Part shown: positions 17,005 through 28,652 of the stretch, piece by piece
How positions within the stretch are numbered: the stretch's first letter is position 1
How the letters are laid out: each line of letters starts with the position of its first letter
From: Auraticoccus monumenti
Lineage (GTDB): Bacteria > Actinomycetota > Actinomycetes > Propionibacteriales > Propionibacteriaceae
DNA length: 64,000 nucleotides
NCBI RefSeq assembly: GCF_900101785.1
Contig: NZ_LT629688.1
Location: 3,472,001 to 3,536,000 of the forward strand
Direction: 5' to 3'
Notes under the pieces: generated by a model
Databases searched by the model: none
Seen by the model: only the letters and a program-made list of their open reading frames with translations
Told to the model about the DNA's origin: nothing
Position numbers and translations under genes: made by a program

Positions 17005-19446
17005 ATGGCCCGTACCAAGGCGCCCGCCGACGCGAGCGACGACGACTTCACCGAGCGGATCCTCGACGTCGACGTCTCCTCGGAGATGCAGACGAGCTTC
17101 CTGGAGTACGCCTACTCCGTCATCTACAGCCGGGCCCTGCCCGACGCCCGTGACGGTCTGAAGCCGGTCCAGCGCCGCATCCTCTACACGATGGACGCGA
17201 TGGGTCTGCGCCCGGACCGCGGCCACGTCAAGTGCGCCCGGGTGGTGGGCCAGGTGATGGGTCTGTACCACCCCCACGGGGACGGCGCGATCTACGACGC
17301 CCTGGTCCGCACCGCCCAGCCGTGGACGATGCGGCTGCCGCTGGTGGACGGCCACGGCAACTTCGGCTCGCCGGACTCCGGCCCGGCCGCGATGCGCTAC
17401 ACCGAGTGCCGGATGGCCCCGGCGGCGCTGGCGATGACCTCCGGGCTGGACCGCGACACCGTCGACTTCCGGCCCAACTACGACGGCAAGGAGCGCGAGC
17501 CCAGCGTCCTGCCCGCCGCCTTCCCCAACCTGCTCGTCAACGGCAGCAGCGGCATCGCGGTGGGGATGGCCACCAACATCCCGCCGCACAACCTGGTCGA
17601 GGTGGTGCAGGCGCTGCGCCACCTCCTGGTGCACCCCGACGCGGGGCTGGAGACCCTGATGCGCTTCGTGCCCGGACCGGACCTGCCGGGCGGGGGCAAG
17701 ATCGTCGGGCTGGACGGCATCCGCGAGGCCTACGCCACCGGCAAGGGCTCCTTCCGGATGCGGGCCGGGGCCCGGATCGAGCAGACCTCGCCGCGGCGCA
17801 AGGGCATCGTGGTCACCGAGCTGCCGCTGGCGGTCGGGCCGGAGAAGGTGATCGAGCAGCTGAAGAAGCTGGTGCAGGCCAAGAAGCTGCAGGGCGTCGC
17901 CGACGTCAAGGACCTGACCGACCTGGCCCAGGGCACGCGGCTGGTGATCGAGGTCAAGAACGGCTTCAACCCCGAGGCGCTGCTGGAGCAGCTGTACCGC
18001 TCCACCGCGCTGGAGACGTCCTTCGGGATCAACTCGGTGGCCCTGGTGGAGGGCCAGCCGCGGACGCTGCCGCTCAAGGACCTGCTCGAGGTGTACCTGG
18101 CCCACCGGCTCGAGGTCACCCTGCGGCGCACCCGCTTCGACCGGGACAAGGCGGTGGACCGGCTGCACCTGATCGAGGGGCTGCTGATCGCCATCCTCGA
18201 CATCGACTCGGTGATCGCGGTGATCCGCCGCTCCGACGACTCCGGTGCGGCCCGGGCGTCGCTGATGGAGGTCTTCGAGCTGACCGAGGCCCAGGCCACC
18301 TACATCCTGGACATGCAGCTGCGACGGCTGACCCGCTTCTCCCGGATCGAGCTCGAGGCCGAGCGGGACCGCCTGACCGAGGAGATCGAGGCGCTCAACC
18401 GGGTGATCGAGGACGAGTCCGTGCTGCGTCAGACGGTCTCCGACGAGCTGGCCGACGTGGCCAAGCAGTTCGGCACCCCGCGCCGGACCGTGCTGCTGGC
18501 CTCCAGCGGCGTCACCGCCACCAGCTCGGCCACCCCGCTGGAGGTGGCCGACGACCCGTGCTGGGTGCTGCTGTCCAGCTCCCGGCTGGTGGCCCGCACC
18601 AGCAGCGGCGACGAGCTGCCCACCGGCGGGGACCGCGCCTCCCACGACGTGGTGGTCAGCCGCGTCCGCACCACCGCTCGCGGGGAGGTCGGCGTGCTGA
18701 CCTCGGCCGGCCGGCTGGTGCGGGTGCAGGCCCTGGACCTCCCGCAGCTCCCGGCCACCGCCTCCGCCCCGAACCTGCAGGGCGGGGTGCCGCTGGGCGA
18801 GCTGGTCCTGCTGGATCCCGGGGAGTCCGTGCTCGGGCTGACCAGCCTCGACCCCTCCTCCCCCGGGCTGGCCCTCGGCACCCGCCAGGGCGTGGTCAAG
18901 CGGGTCAACCCCGAGCTGCTCGGCAAGGACGCCTGGGAGGTGATCAGCCTGCGCGAGGGCGACGAGGTGGTCGGCGCGGTCGAGCTCGGCGACCCCGACC
19001 GCCAGGAGCTGGTCTTCGTCACCAGCGACGCCCAGCTGCTGCACTTCCCCGCCTCGGTGGTGCGGCCGCAGGGACGCACCGGTGGCGGCATGGCCGGCGT
19101 CAAGCTCGCCCCCGGCGCCGGCGTGGTCTTCTTCGGCGCCGTCGGCGAGGACGCCGACGTGGTCACCGTCGCGGGCAGCTCCAGCGCGCTGCCGGGCACC
19201 GACGTCGGCTCGGTGAAGGTGACCCCGCTGGCGGTCTACCCCGGCAAGGGGCGCGCCACCGGCGGGATGCGCTGCATGCGCCTGCTCAAGGGCGAGGACG
19301 TCCTGCTGTCGGCCTGGGTGGGCGAGGCCCCCGCGGCGGCCGCCGCCTCCGGGGCGCCGGTGGAGCTCCCGGCTCCGGACCCCCGTCGCGACGGCTCCGG
19401 TCAGCCGGTCAGCCAGCCCCTGGCCGGCATCGGGTCTCGCCGCTGA
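17005..19446 (+). CDS. parC: DNA topoisomerase IV subunit A
   Basis: Breakage-reunion subunit that decatenates daughter chromosomes with ParE. The 813 residues have the winged-helix domain with catalytic Tyr132 (RYTECRM), the tower and coiled-coil gate, and a C-terminal beta-propeller with degenerate repeats that lacks a clear GyrA box. The quinolone-determining segment is [10 protein letters not shown] (residues 89-98) with Gly94 where E. coli GyrA has Ser83. An AGGAG lies 12 bases before the ATG. The partner parE is nearby on the opposite strand. It is assigned to ParC rather than GyrA because of its neighbour and its GyrA-box-poor C-terminus. Confidence 0.92.
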   Translation: MARTKAPADASDDDFTERILDVDVSSEMQTSFLEYAYSVIYSRALPDARDGLKPVQRRILYTMDAMGLRPDRGHVKCARVVGQVMGLYHPHGDGAIYDALVRTAQPWTMRLPLVDGHGNFGSPDSGPAAMRYTECRMAPAALAMTSGLDRDTVDFRPNYDGKEREPSVLPAAFPNLLVNGSSGIAVGMATNIPPHNLVEVVQALRHLLVHPDAGLETLMRFVPGPDLPGGGKIVGLDGIREAYATGKGSFRMRAGARIEQTSPRRKGIVVTELPLAVGPEKVIEQLKKLVQAKKLQGVADVKDLTDLAQGTRLVIEVKNGFNPEALLEQLYRSTALETSFGINSVALVEGQPRTLPLKDLLEVYLAHRLEVTLRRTRFDRDKAVDRLHLIEGLLIAILDIDSVIAVIRRSDDSGAARASLMEVFELTEAQATYILDMQLRRLTRFSRIELEAERDRLTEEIEALNRVIEDESVLRQTVSDELADVAKQFGTPRRTVLLASSGVTATSSATPLEVADDPCWVLLSSSRLVARTSSGDELPTGGDRASHDVVVSRVRTTARGEVGVLTSAGRLVRVQALDLPQLPATASAPNLQGGVPLGELVLLDPGESVLGLTSLDPSSPGLALGTRQGVVKRVNPELLGKDAWEVISLREGDEVVGAVELGDPDRQELVFVTSDAQLLHFPASVVRPQGRTGGGMAGVKLAPGAGVVFFGAVGEDADVVTVAGSSSALPGTDVGSVKVTPLAVYPGKGRATGGMRCMRLLKGEDVLLSAWVGEAPAAAAASGAPVELPAPDPRRDGSGQPVSQPLAGIGSRR

Positions 19447-19477
19447 GCGGTGGGCGGCCGTCGCCCGGGGACCTGGC

Positions 19478-19483
19478 TACAGT
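19478..19483 (+). promoter_or_regulatory. -10 box for the carbonic anhydrase gene, leaderless
   Basis: TACAGT is followed by seven bases and the ATG at 19491. The start region has no ribosome-binding site. The same CTACAGTCG string precedes the thioesterase gene at 30572. Confidence 0.55.
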
Positions 19484-19490
19484 CGGCGCC

Positions 19491-20006
19491 ATGCAGCAGA
19501 GCACGACCCCCGGCCCCGGTTTCGACGACCTGCTCGAGGCCAACCGCCGCTACGCCGCCTCGGCGGAGGTGTCCGGCTTCGACGGCATCGCGCGGGCCGG
19601 CGTCGCCATGGTCACCTGCATGGACTCCCGGATCGACCCGCTGGCCATGCTGGGTCTGACCCACGGCGACGCGAAGATCCTCCGCACGCCCGGGGCGCAC
19701 CTGACCCCCGACGCCCTCGTCGGCTGCGTCCTCGCGGTGCAGCTGCTCGGCGTGGACCGGATTATGATCGTCCCCCACACCCGGTGCGCCATGGCCAGCG
19801 GGACCGACGAGGAGATCGTCGAGCGGATCCGGGACGCCACCGGCCTCGACGTCGACGGGCTGGACATCGGGGCCGACCCCGACCAGCGCGGACGTCTGGA
19901 GGCCGACCTGGAGCAGCTCCGCTCCCACCCGCTGATCACCGGCCGGGCCGCCGTGGGCGGCTTCCTCTACGACGTCGACTCCGGCCTGCTGGAGCAGGTG
20001 GACTGA
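19491..20006 (+). CDS. Beta-class carbonic anhydrase
   Basis: Zinc enzyme that interconverts CO2 and bicarbonate in the cytoplasm. At 171 residues it is a short, single-domain member. The zinc ligands are visible as CMDSR (Cys43 with the Asp-Arg dyad) and HTRC (about residues 98-101). The start is the ATG at 19491, seven bases after a TACAGT box. It follows parC by 44 bases on the same strand but probably has its own promoter. A strong bidirectional hairpin lies downstream before the convergent parE gene. Confidence 0.9.
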   Translation: MQQSTTPGPGFDDLLEANRRYAASAEVSGFDGIARAGVAMVTCMDSRIDPLAMLGLTHGDAKILRTPGAHLTPDALVGCVLAVQLLGVDRIMIVPHTRCAMASGTDEEIVERIRDATGLDVDGLDIGADPDQRGRLEADLEQLRSHPLITGRAAVGGFLYDVDSGLLEQVD

Positions 20007-20251
20007 CCCCCGGCCCGGGCCGCCTCTCTCGCACCCCGGCCGCCCGGCCCTCGGCTGCGTCTCGCGTCCCCGCCGGCCGCCTCCGACGGCCAGTGGCCCC
20101 GAGATGTCGTCAGCGCCCGGCTGGAGGCGACCGGACGAGGAGAGTCGCCACCCTCCGCGGAGCCCTGCGACGAGGGCGTTCCGGGGAGTCGCAGAAGTTC
20201 TTGGCTGGCTCTTGGGTAGTGAAACGTTGCATGCGTGCATACTCGGTCGTG
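20007..20251. other. Intergenic stretch between carbonic anhydrase and parE
   Basis: No credible gene is seen; the short open frames are Arg/Pro-rich and lack a ribosome-binding site. An AT-richer patch at about 20205-20245 contains the palindrome-like ATGCGTGCAT. The remainder up to 20356 holds the hairpin described separately and the untranslated end of parE. Confidence 0.5.
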
Positions 20252-20283
20252 CCGGCGAGGGACCCGTGAGGGTCCCTCGCCGG
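20252..20283. terminator. Bidirectional terminator between carbonic anhydrase and parE
   Basis: A perfect 14-bp stem (CCGGCGAGGGACCC / GGGTCCCTCGCCGG) encloses the four-base loop GTGA, a GNRA-type tetraloop. It lies between two convergent genes. No T run follows it on either strand. Confidence 0.8.
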
Positions 20284-20356
20284 ACCAGCGTCCGGCCTCG
20301 GTGCGTGGTCCCGGCCGCACCAGACGCGGCCAGCCCGGTGGGGTCCGCGACCCGGC

Positions 20357-22438
<2,082 letters not shown>

Positions 22439-22444
22439 CGGCCC

Positions 22445-22450
22445 ACGATA
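22445..22450 (-). promoter_or_regulatory. -10 box for parE, leaderless
   Basis: On the minus strand TATCGT precedes the GTG start at 22438 by six bases. No ribosome-binding site is present, so the mRNA is probably leaderless. Confidence 0.55.
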
Positions 22451-22679
22451 GCCAGCCCTCCCAGCCCGGCCCGGAAGCCGCGCGGCACGTCCGTCCGGTG
22501 ACAACTGTGCAACAGGTTGGTGGTGGCTGGCCGGGATGCTGGGGGCGGGTATGTAGTCTCGTCGTACTCGGCTGCAGCGGGGTGGAACAGGATGGCCCGC
22601 CTGCATGTTGACATCAGCGGGTCACACCGGTGGACCACTGAGACAATGGGTAGGACCCAGAGTGAAAGAGAGGCCTCAC

Positions 22680-22880
22680 GTGAGCACAACTGTGATTGAC
22701 GACGCCCCCGCTCTCAACGCGGGCGATCGTTGCGACCGCTGCGGCGCCCAGGCCTACATGAGGGTCACCCTCGCCAGCGGAGGTGAGCTGTTGTTCTGCG
22801 GCCACCACGGCAAGGAGCACGCCGACCGTCTGAAGCAGGTCGCGCTGAACATCCAGGACGAGACCAGCAAGCTGAGCTGA
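22680..22880 (+). CDS. DUF7455-type small zinc-ribbon protein
   Basis: The product has 66 residues. The core DRCDRCGAQAYMRVTLASGG...LLFCGHHG has two CxxC/CxxH-type metal-binding pairs, typical of small actinobacterial proteins encoded next to sigA. The start is the GTG at 22680, preceded by AGAGAGG; an upstream in-frame ATG at 22605 would add 25 residues without similarity. Upstream is a TTGACA hexamer (22608-22613) with no convincing -10 at the right distance. A terminator hairpin begins 15 bases after the stop. Function is unknown; a transcription-related role is inferred only from its usual neighbourhood. Confidence 0.88.
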   Translation: MSTTVIDDAPALNAGDRCDRCGAQAYMRVTLASGGELLFCGHHGKEHADRLKQVALNIQDETSKLS

Positions 22881-22881
22881 T

Positions 22882-22934
22882 CTCCCACACGCTGAGAGGG
22901 CCCCGTGCGATCCGCGCGGGGCCCTCTTCGCGTC
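22882..22934. repeat. Left copy of the 53-base terminator repeat flanking the island
   Basis: This 53-base segment differs at only four positions from 27038-27090, in the same orientation. It includes a terminator hairpin (22895-22909 paired with 22913-22927, loop ATC). A weaker match continues for about 30 bases beyond the core. Confidence 0.8.
22895..22927 (+). terminator. Terminator after the DUF7455-type gene
   Basis: A 15-bp stem with one G-T wobble and the three-base loop ATC lies 14 bases after the stop codon. The stem base is followed by TCTTCG rather than a T run. Confidence 0.8.
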
Positions 22935-23138
22935 CACGGGGCACCTACCGGAGCCGGACGTCCCGACGGGCTCGGTGCCGGTGGGTGAGCCAACCACCGG
23001 CCTGACGACGTGGTCGCGCCGCGGAGCCGCCTCCCCCCGCGCACCAGCAGCACACCCGACCCCGGTGCCGTGCCCGCCACGACCCGCCGACGAGGGGCGC
23101 GCCGGGCTGCGCGGACGGTGCGCGGTCGCGGGGACGAC

Positions 23139-23507
23139 TCAGCGGGCGTCGATCGAGCAGGCGACCGTCCCGCCGGGGAGCCGCGAGCGGTTCGCGGCGA
23201 CCCAGTGGTAGGCGCGTCGGGCCAGCGCGTCGACGGGCCTCGTCGTCATCAGCCGCCCGACCAGGCGCCAGGGCAGCGGACCGGTGCGGAGGATCGCCGC
23301 GAAGGCCCGGTGGCCGTACTCGACACGGCCGTCGGGGTGGACGTACGGCATCTCCACCATCGCTCGGTCCTCGTCGACGCCCAGCGCCGCGAGGTCGGCC
23401 GACTGCACGGTGGAGCGGTCGATGTCGACGCCCAGCCGCGGCACCAGCGCGGCGGTGCGCGTGCAGAACCCGCAGTCGGCGTCGTTGAGCATGAGTCCTC
23501 GGTCCAT
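23139..23507 (-). CDS. DCC family thiol-disulfide protein (DUF393)
   Basis: The 122 residues carry the DCC signature DADCGFC (about residues 9-15), where the CxxC thiols sit in a thioredoxin-like fold, plus the conserved HPDGRVEYGHRAF segment. DCC proteins are presumed thiol-disulfide oxidoreductases with unknown substrates. The ATG at 23507 is preceded by a TAGCCT box six bases upstream and no ribosome site, so it may be leaderless; an internal ATG five codons later is an alternative. It is divergent from the flavoprotein gene at 23652 across a 144-base promoter region and lies inside the proposed island. Confidence 0.88.
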   Translation of the reverse strand: MDRGLMLNDADCGFCTRTAALVPRLGVDIDRSTVQSADLAALGVDEDRAMVEMPYVHPDGRVEYGHRAFAAILRTGPLPWRLVGRLMTTRPVDALARRAYHWVAANRSRLPGGTVACSIDAR

Positions 23508-23513
23508 GCCTCG

Positions 23514-23519
23514 AGGCTA
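23514..23519 (-). promoter_or_regulatory. -10 box for the DCC gene, leaderless
   Basis: On the minus strand TAGCCT is followed by six bases and the ATG at 23507. No Shine-Dalgarno sequence is visible. Confidence 0.45.
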
Positions 23520-23600
23520 CGCGGGCGTCCTCAGCAGACCGGGCGCGCGGACGGGTGACGGACATCTCCCGTCCCACCCGTCACATCCGACCGCGCAGCG

Positions 23601-23613
23601 CTGTCCTGGACAG
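23601..23613. promoter_or_regulatory. Perfect 13-base palindrome, candidate operator
   Basis: CTGTCCTGGACAG is a perfect inverted repeat with a one-base centre in the divergent region between the DCC and flavoprotein genes, 39 bases before the flavoprotein start. Its size and placement suit a dimeric repressor. The regulator is unknown. Confidence 0.45.
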
Positions 23614-23651
23614 TGAGACCCCGCACGGGATCGAGATCTGGAGGATCGTCC

Positions 23652-25022
23652 ATGTTCCGTACCCCACACGTCCTCGTCGTCGGTGGCGGCTACGCAGGCT
23701 TCTACGCCGCGTGGCACCTCGAGAAGCGCCTCAAGCCGTCCGAGGCGTACGTGACGATCCTCGATCCCCGTCCCTACATGACCTACCAGCCGTTCCTGCC
23801 GGAGGTGGCTGCGGGTTCGATCGAGGCGCGCCACGTGGCCGTGTCGCTGCGCCGGCACCTGCGGCGGACCACCGTGCTCGCCGGACGTGCGACGTCCATC
23901 GACCACGCCAGCAGGGTCGTCCACACCCGGATGAACGACGGGCGGGAGGTGGACCTGTCCTACGACGTCGTGGTGGTCACCGCGGGAGCCGTCACCCGGA
24001 CGCTGCCCGTGCCGGGCATCGCCGAGGTGGCGTTCGGGCTCAAGCACGTCGAGGAAGCCGTGGCGATCCGCGATGCGTTCCTCACCGCGCTCGACCGAGC
24101 CGCTGCCCTGCCGAAGGGGCCGGCGCGCACGAAGGCCCTGACCGTCACGTTCGTCGGGGGTGGCTTCGCCGGTGCCGAGGGGTTCGGGGAGCTGTTGAGC
24201 CTCTCGCGCGCCGCCCTGAAGAGGTACCCGGAGATCTCCGCGGACGAGGTCCGCTTCCACCTGGTGAAGGCGAGCGAGCGCATCCTGCCCGAGGTCCGCG
24301 CCACGACCGGCGCGCGGGTGGTCCGGTCGCTCGAGCGCAGGGGCGCCCGCGTCCACCTCAGGACGACCGTCACCTCGGCTGTCGGGGGCGAGGTCGTGCT
24401 GTCCTCGGGCGAGCGCTTCGAGTCCGGACTGGTCGTGTGGACGGCCGGGACCGCGGCCAACCCGGTCATCTCCAAGCACACCGACCTGCCCGTCAACCAG
24501 CGCGGCCTGGTCGTCGTGCGCCCTGACCTCCGCGTCGGCACGGTCGACCACCCGGTGCTGGACGCCTGGGCGGCGGGCGACGCCGCCGCGGTGCCGGACC
24601 TGACGCGCACCGCGTCCCCGCCCTACGTCTACACGGTGCCCAACGCGCAGCACGCCGTCCGACAGGGACGACGGCTCGCCCGCAACATCACCAGGACGCT
24701 CCGGGGGTCGGAGCCCCGGCCGTACCGCCACCGCAGTCTCGGGACCGTCGCGACGCTGGGACTGGGGACGGGGGTGTTCGAGGCCGGGCCCGTGGTCGTC
24801 ACCGGACTCGGCGGCTGGCTGATCCACCGGGGGTACCAGGTCCTGGCCATCCCCACCTGGGAACGCAAGATCCGGGTCGCCTTCGTCTGGCTGACCGCGT
24901 TCTTCCTGGGACGCGACATCGTGTCGCTGACCTCGGTCCAGCAGCCTCGGCACGAGTTCGTCAGCGGCGGCCGTCCCGAGCGTCGTCCGCAGCTGGAGCA
25001 GCAGGTCAGGCACGTCGCGTGA
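23652..25022 (+). CDS. NAD(P)/FAD-dependent oxidoreductase, type II NADH dehydrogenase-like
   Basis: Probably passes electrons from NADH to quinone at the inner face of the membrane without pumping protons. The 456 residues have an FAD-binding GGGYAG near the N-terminus, a second dinucleotide site VTFVGGGFAGAE (about residues 175-186), the FAD-contacting AAGDAAAVP (about 310) and a hydrophobic C-terminal stretch (VAFVWLTAFFLG) that may anchor it. The ATG at 23652 has GGAGG eight bases upstream; an in-frame GTG at 23613 is less likely. It is divergent from the DCC gene and inside the proposed island. Compared with neighbours it appears to use CTC and TCG codons more often (impression, not counted). 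Confidence 0.88.
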   Translation: MFRTPHVLVVGGGYAGFYAAWHLEKRLKPSEAYVTILDPRPYMTYQPFLPEVAAGSIEARHVAVSLRRHLRRTTVLAGRATSIDHASRVVHTRMNDGREVDLSYDVVVVTAGAVTRTLPVPGIAEVAFGLKHVEEAVAIRDAFLTALDRAAALPKGPARTKALTVTFVGGGFAGAEGFGELLSLSRAALKRYPEISADEVRFHLVKASERILPEVRATTGARVVRSLERRGARVHLRTTVTSAVGGEVVLSSGERFESGLVVWTAGTAANPVISKHTDLPVNQRGLVVVRPDLRVGTVDHPVLDAWAAGDAAAVPDLTRTASPPYVYTVPNAQHAVRQGRRLARNITRTLRGSEPRPYRHRSLGTVATLGLGTGVFEAGPVVVTGLGGWLIHRGYQVLAIPTWERKIRVAFVWLTAFFLGRDIVSLTSVQQPRHEFVSGGRPERRPQLEQQVRHVA

Positions 25023-25666
25023 GCGGTGGGCCACGGGGCCGACCCCGGATCCTCGACCCGGAGGTGGATGACGCGGCGGTGGCGTAGGGATGCACCGGGC
25101 CCTCCGCCGTCGACCACGGGCAGGGTGCGGACGGATCTGCGTCCGCCGTCGACGCCTCGCCGGGAGGCGGCACCGCATCCCGCTGGCGTCCGGGCACGGG
25201 CGCCAGCGGCACGGCTGAACCTGGCGACCGGCCGCACCCCTCCCGATCGCTCAGTGGCGTGCGATCGAGGAACGATCCCTGGCCCCGTCCTTCCGGAGGC
25301 CGGCCGTGCCGTGAACGGCTTGTCGGTGGCTCACCACACCAGCACGACGTCGGGTGCAACCCGGGTGCGGAGCGAGTGCTGCGCCCGGAGCACGACGAGG
25401 TCGGACCCCCTTCTGCGGCTGCTGCTCGCGCGCGTCCACCGCCCGACGGGTGGACCCTGCGAGATCCGGGCGTCACCTGAAGACATCGGTAGGTCCGGGT
25501 GCTGGACGGTTCCGCCTCCGGACATCGCCCCAGGTGCCCTCGACGACCTCCTGCTGTGAGGCTGCTCTCACCGCGGCCGCGATGCACCAGTCAGGCTCAC
25601 GATCGAGGTCCCACGACGGTCAGAGGTGGTGAGGGGGTTGCCCCTCACACCATCGAGGAGGCACAC
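25023..25666. other. Gene-poor 644-base stretch inside the island
   Basis: Several open frames exist on both strands, but none has a ribosome-binding site, family similarity or consistent third-base bias; their products are Arg/Pro/Ser-rich as in random high-GC sequence. A degraded gene cannot be excluded. The last 30 bases lead into a strong GAGGAGG ribosome site for the 23-codon ORF at 25667. Confidence 0.5.
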
Positions 25667-25738
25667 ATGACGACACTGGGTGGAGCACGGTGCGAACCGT
25701 GCGACAGCCGCAGCCCGGTCCGGGGAGCCCGGCGATGA
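25667..25738 (+). CDS. 23-residue CxxC small ORF coupled to the next gene
   Basis: The ATG at 25667 is preceded by GAGGAGG with a five-base spacer, the strongest ribosome site in the island. The predicted peptide is 23 residues (MTTLGGARCEPCDSRSPVRG plus ARR) with one CEPC pair. Its TGA overlaps the ATG of the following gene (ATGA), so translation of this ORF probably drives the 423-residue protein. It may be a leader peptide rather than a functional product. No similarity is recognised. Confidence 0.5.
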   Translation: MTTLGGARCEPCDSRSPVRGARR

Positions 25739-27006
25739 CCGGGACCCGCTCCGCCCGGTCGGTGACGGTGCGTCCCACGTCCCTCCCGCCCCGGTACGAG
25801 CACCCTCCAGGGTTCCTGAGCAGGGCGCGGAGGCTGGACACCACACGAGTCAGGCCCGTGCGGAGCCGTCGGGTGCTGACCGAGGAGGGCTTCGGGGGTG
25901 ATCGGCTGCTTCGTGCACTCGGCTCCATCCAGCAGCAGGGCCCTCCTCTGACGATCGCCGGCTGGAAGGCCGTGGTCGAGGGGCTCCTGGTGGACGAGCG
26001 TTGTGCCGGCGACCGCAACCGGCAGATCTCGTCGTGCTACGCCTGGGCCTACATGGCTCTGCCCACGACCTTCAAGTGGGCCGGCATGGCGGCGATCGCG
26101 TCGCACCACGTCCGCGTCGCCCTCCTCCCGCTGCACCTCCAGAGCTCGTTCAGGGGCTCCGCCGCCCAGCTGCGCAGGCCCGGGAGGTGGCGGGTGCTCA
26201 CGCAGGACGCGAACACGCTCCGGGCGACGAACAACGCCATCTTCGACGACCTGTTCTGGGTCCACCTCGCCTACGTCACCTCCGGCATCGGGTTGCTCCG
26301 CACCCTCCTGCGGGGCGAGCGTGGCTACGCACCGGTGCTGGCCGCGTTCGAGGCGCTCGACCGGGGCCGCTGGGTGCTGGAGGACGCGACGGCGTCGCCG
26401 GCGGCTCGAGGACGGGCACGGGATCTCGTCTGGGAGGGCAACCTCATCCTCCTCGAGCACGAGCAGCGCTTCGTCGTGCAGCCCAGGTTCGACCGCCTCT
26501 CCGGCCGGTACGCCCCGGTCGTCTCGATCGGGTCGGCGACGACCTTCGAGACGCGCGGCCCCTGCCGGGCGATCGAGCACTTCACGTCGTTCTACCTCTA
26601 CACCCTCGGCCGTGCCAACCCGCGTGGGCTCGGCGGACGGCTGTGCCCGCGCATCACCAACTACGACGACCGGTGGCGGTGGCTCGTGTCGAGCGTCGTG
26701 CCCCGGTTCCGCCGCGTCGACACGGACCCGCTCGTGATCCAGACCATCCTGCGCCGGATCCTCGACGAGGACCGCCACCACCCCTCCTCCCCGTGCAGCC
26801 CCTCGATCGGGGGTGACGGGGCGCCCAGCGAGCGCGCGGCGTCCGTGCGCGCCCGAGCGCGCGACCGGAGCCCGCTCGTCGTGCACGCCAGACCGCGCAC
26901 CGCTGGCCGGCGGGGGGTGGCGGAGCCGATCCAGGGACCACGGCCGGGGAGTGCCACCCCGAAGAGCTCCGTCGTGACACCGTCGCGGTGCACGGATCCA
27001 CGCTGA
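25735..27006 (+). CDS. Unrecognised 423-residue protein
   Basis: I do not recognise this family. The body (about residues 60-345) is rich in aromatic residues and has conserved-looking segments such as RNRQISSCYAWAYMALP, KWAGMAAIASHHVR and WEGNLILLEHEQRF. The first 50 residues and the last 75 are basic and Pro/Arg/Ser-rich, probably disordered. No signal peptide or clear transmembrane helix is seen, although the Ala-rich helices around residue 110 are mildly hydrophobic. The ATG at 25735 is coupled to the small ORF; an in-frame GTG at 25690 would overlap it. It is the last gene of the proposed island and is convergent with sigA. Confidence 0.7.
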   Translation: MTGTRSARSVTVRPTSLPPRYEHPPGFLSRARRLDTTRVRPVRSRRVLTEEGFGGDRLLRALGSIQQQGPPLTIAGWKAVVEGLLVDERCAGDRNRQISSCYAWAYMALPTTFKWAGMAAIASHHVRVALLPLHLQSSFRGSAAQLRRPGRWRVLTQDANTLRATNNAIFDDLFWVHLAYVTSGIGLLRTLLRGERGYAPVLAAFEALDRGRWVLEDATASPAARGRARDLVWEGNLILLEHEQRFVVQPRFDRLSGRYAPVVSIGSATTFETRGPCRAIEHFTSFYLYTLGRANPRGLGGRLCPRITNYDDRWRWLVSSVVPRFRRVDTDPLVIQTILRRILDEDRHHPSSPCSPSIGGDGAPSERAASVRARARDRSPLVVHARPRTAGRRGVAEPIQGPRPGSATPKSSVVTPSRCTDPR

Positions 27007-27037
27007 AGGCCTCGGTCCGTGGCACCCCCGATGGCGG

Positions 27038-27090
27038 CTCCCCCACGCAGAGAGGGCCCCGTGCGATCCGCACGGGGCCCTCGTCGCGTC
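27038..27090. repeat. Right copy of the 53-base terminator repeat flanking the island
   Basis: Same orientation as 22882-22934 and identical at 49 of 53 positions. It contains a perfect 14-bp hairpin (27052-27065 with 27069-27082, loop ATC) and lies 38 bases from the sigA stop. Confidence 0.8.
27052..27082. terminator. Terminator between the island and sigA
   Basis: A perfect 14-bp stem GAGGGCCCCGTGCG / CGCACGGGGCCCTC with loop ATC. It can serve sigA on the minus strand and the island gene on the plus strand. Confidence 0.8.
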
Positions 27091-27128
27091 GGAGGACGCC
27101 CACCCGAGGTGGACGTCCCCCGTCCCGG

Positions 27129-28499
<1,371 letters not shown>

Positions 28500-28577
28500 A
28501 AACAACCTCTCGGTTGGGTTCGAACAGTTGTCAGGGCATGCGAGGTCAGGGTCTTGTCAACCACGGGCCAGACGCCC

Positions 28578-28606
28578 ATCTTGTCACGGGCTCCCCAACT
28601 TCCCAA
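28578..28606 (-). promoter_or_regulatory. Candidate sigA promoter
   Basis: On the minus strand TTGGGA and CAAGAT are separated by 17 bases, about 80 bases before the sigA start. A TTGACA at 28555-28560, closer to the gene, has no good -10 at the usual distance. Confidence 0.4.
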
Positions 28607-28652
28607 CTCCGGCACGGTCCCGGGGTCGTGGCCACCGGGTCGCGGCGGGGCC

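Noticed and set aside
22608-22613. TTGACA as a SigA -35 box for the DUF7455-type gene
   Set aside because: No acceptable -10 lies 16-19 bases downstream; the nearest, GACAAT, is 28 bases away.
25026-25559. 177-codon plus-strand open frame in the island gap
   Set aside because: No ribosome site, Arg/Pro/Thr-rich product, overlapping equally long frames on the other strand; treated as non-coding.
28518-28525. GTTCGAAC before sigA as a LexA box
   Set aside because: The LexA operator needs TCGAAC-N4-GTTCGA; here the half-sites abut, and the sequence to the right (AGTTGTC) does not complete a box.
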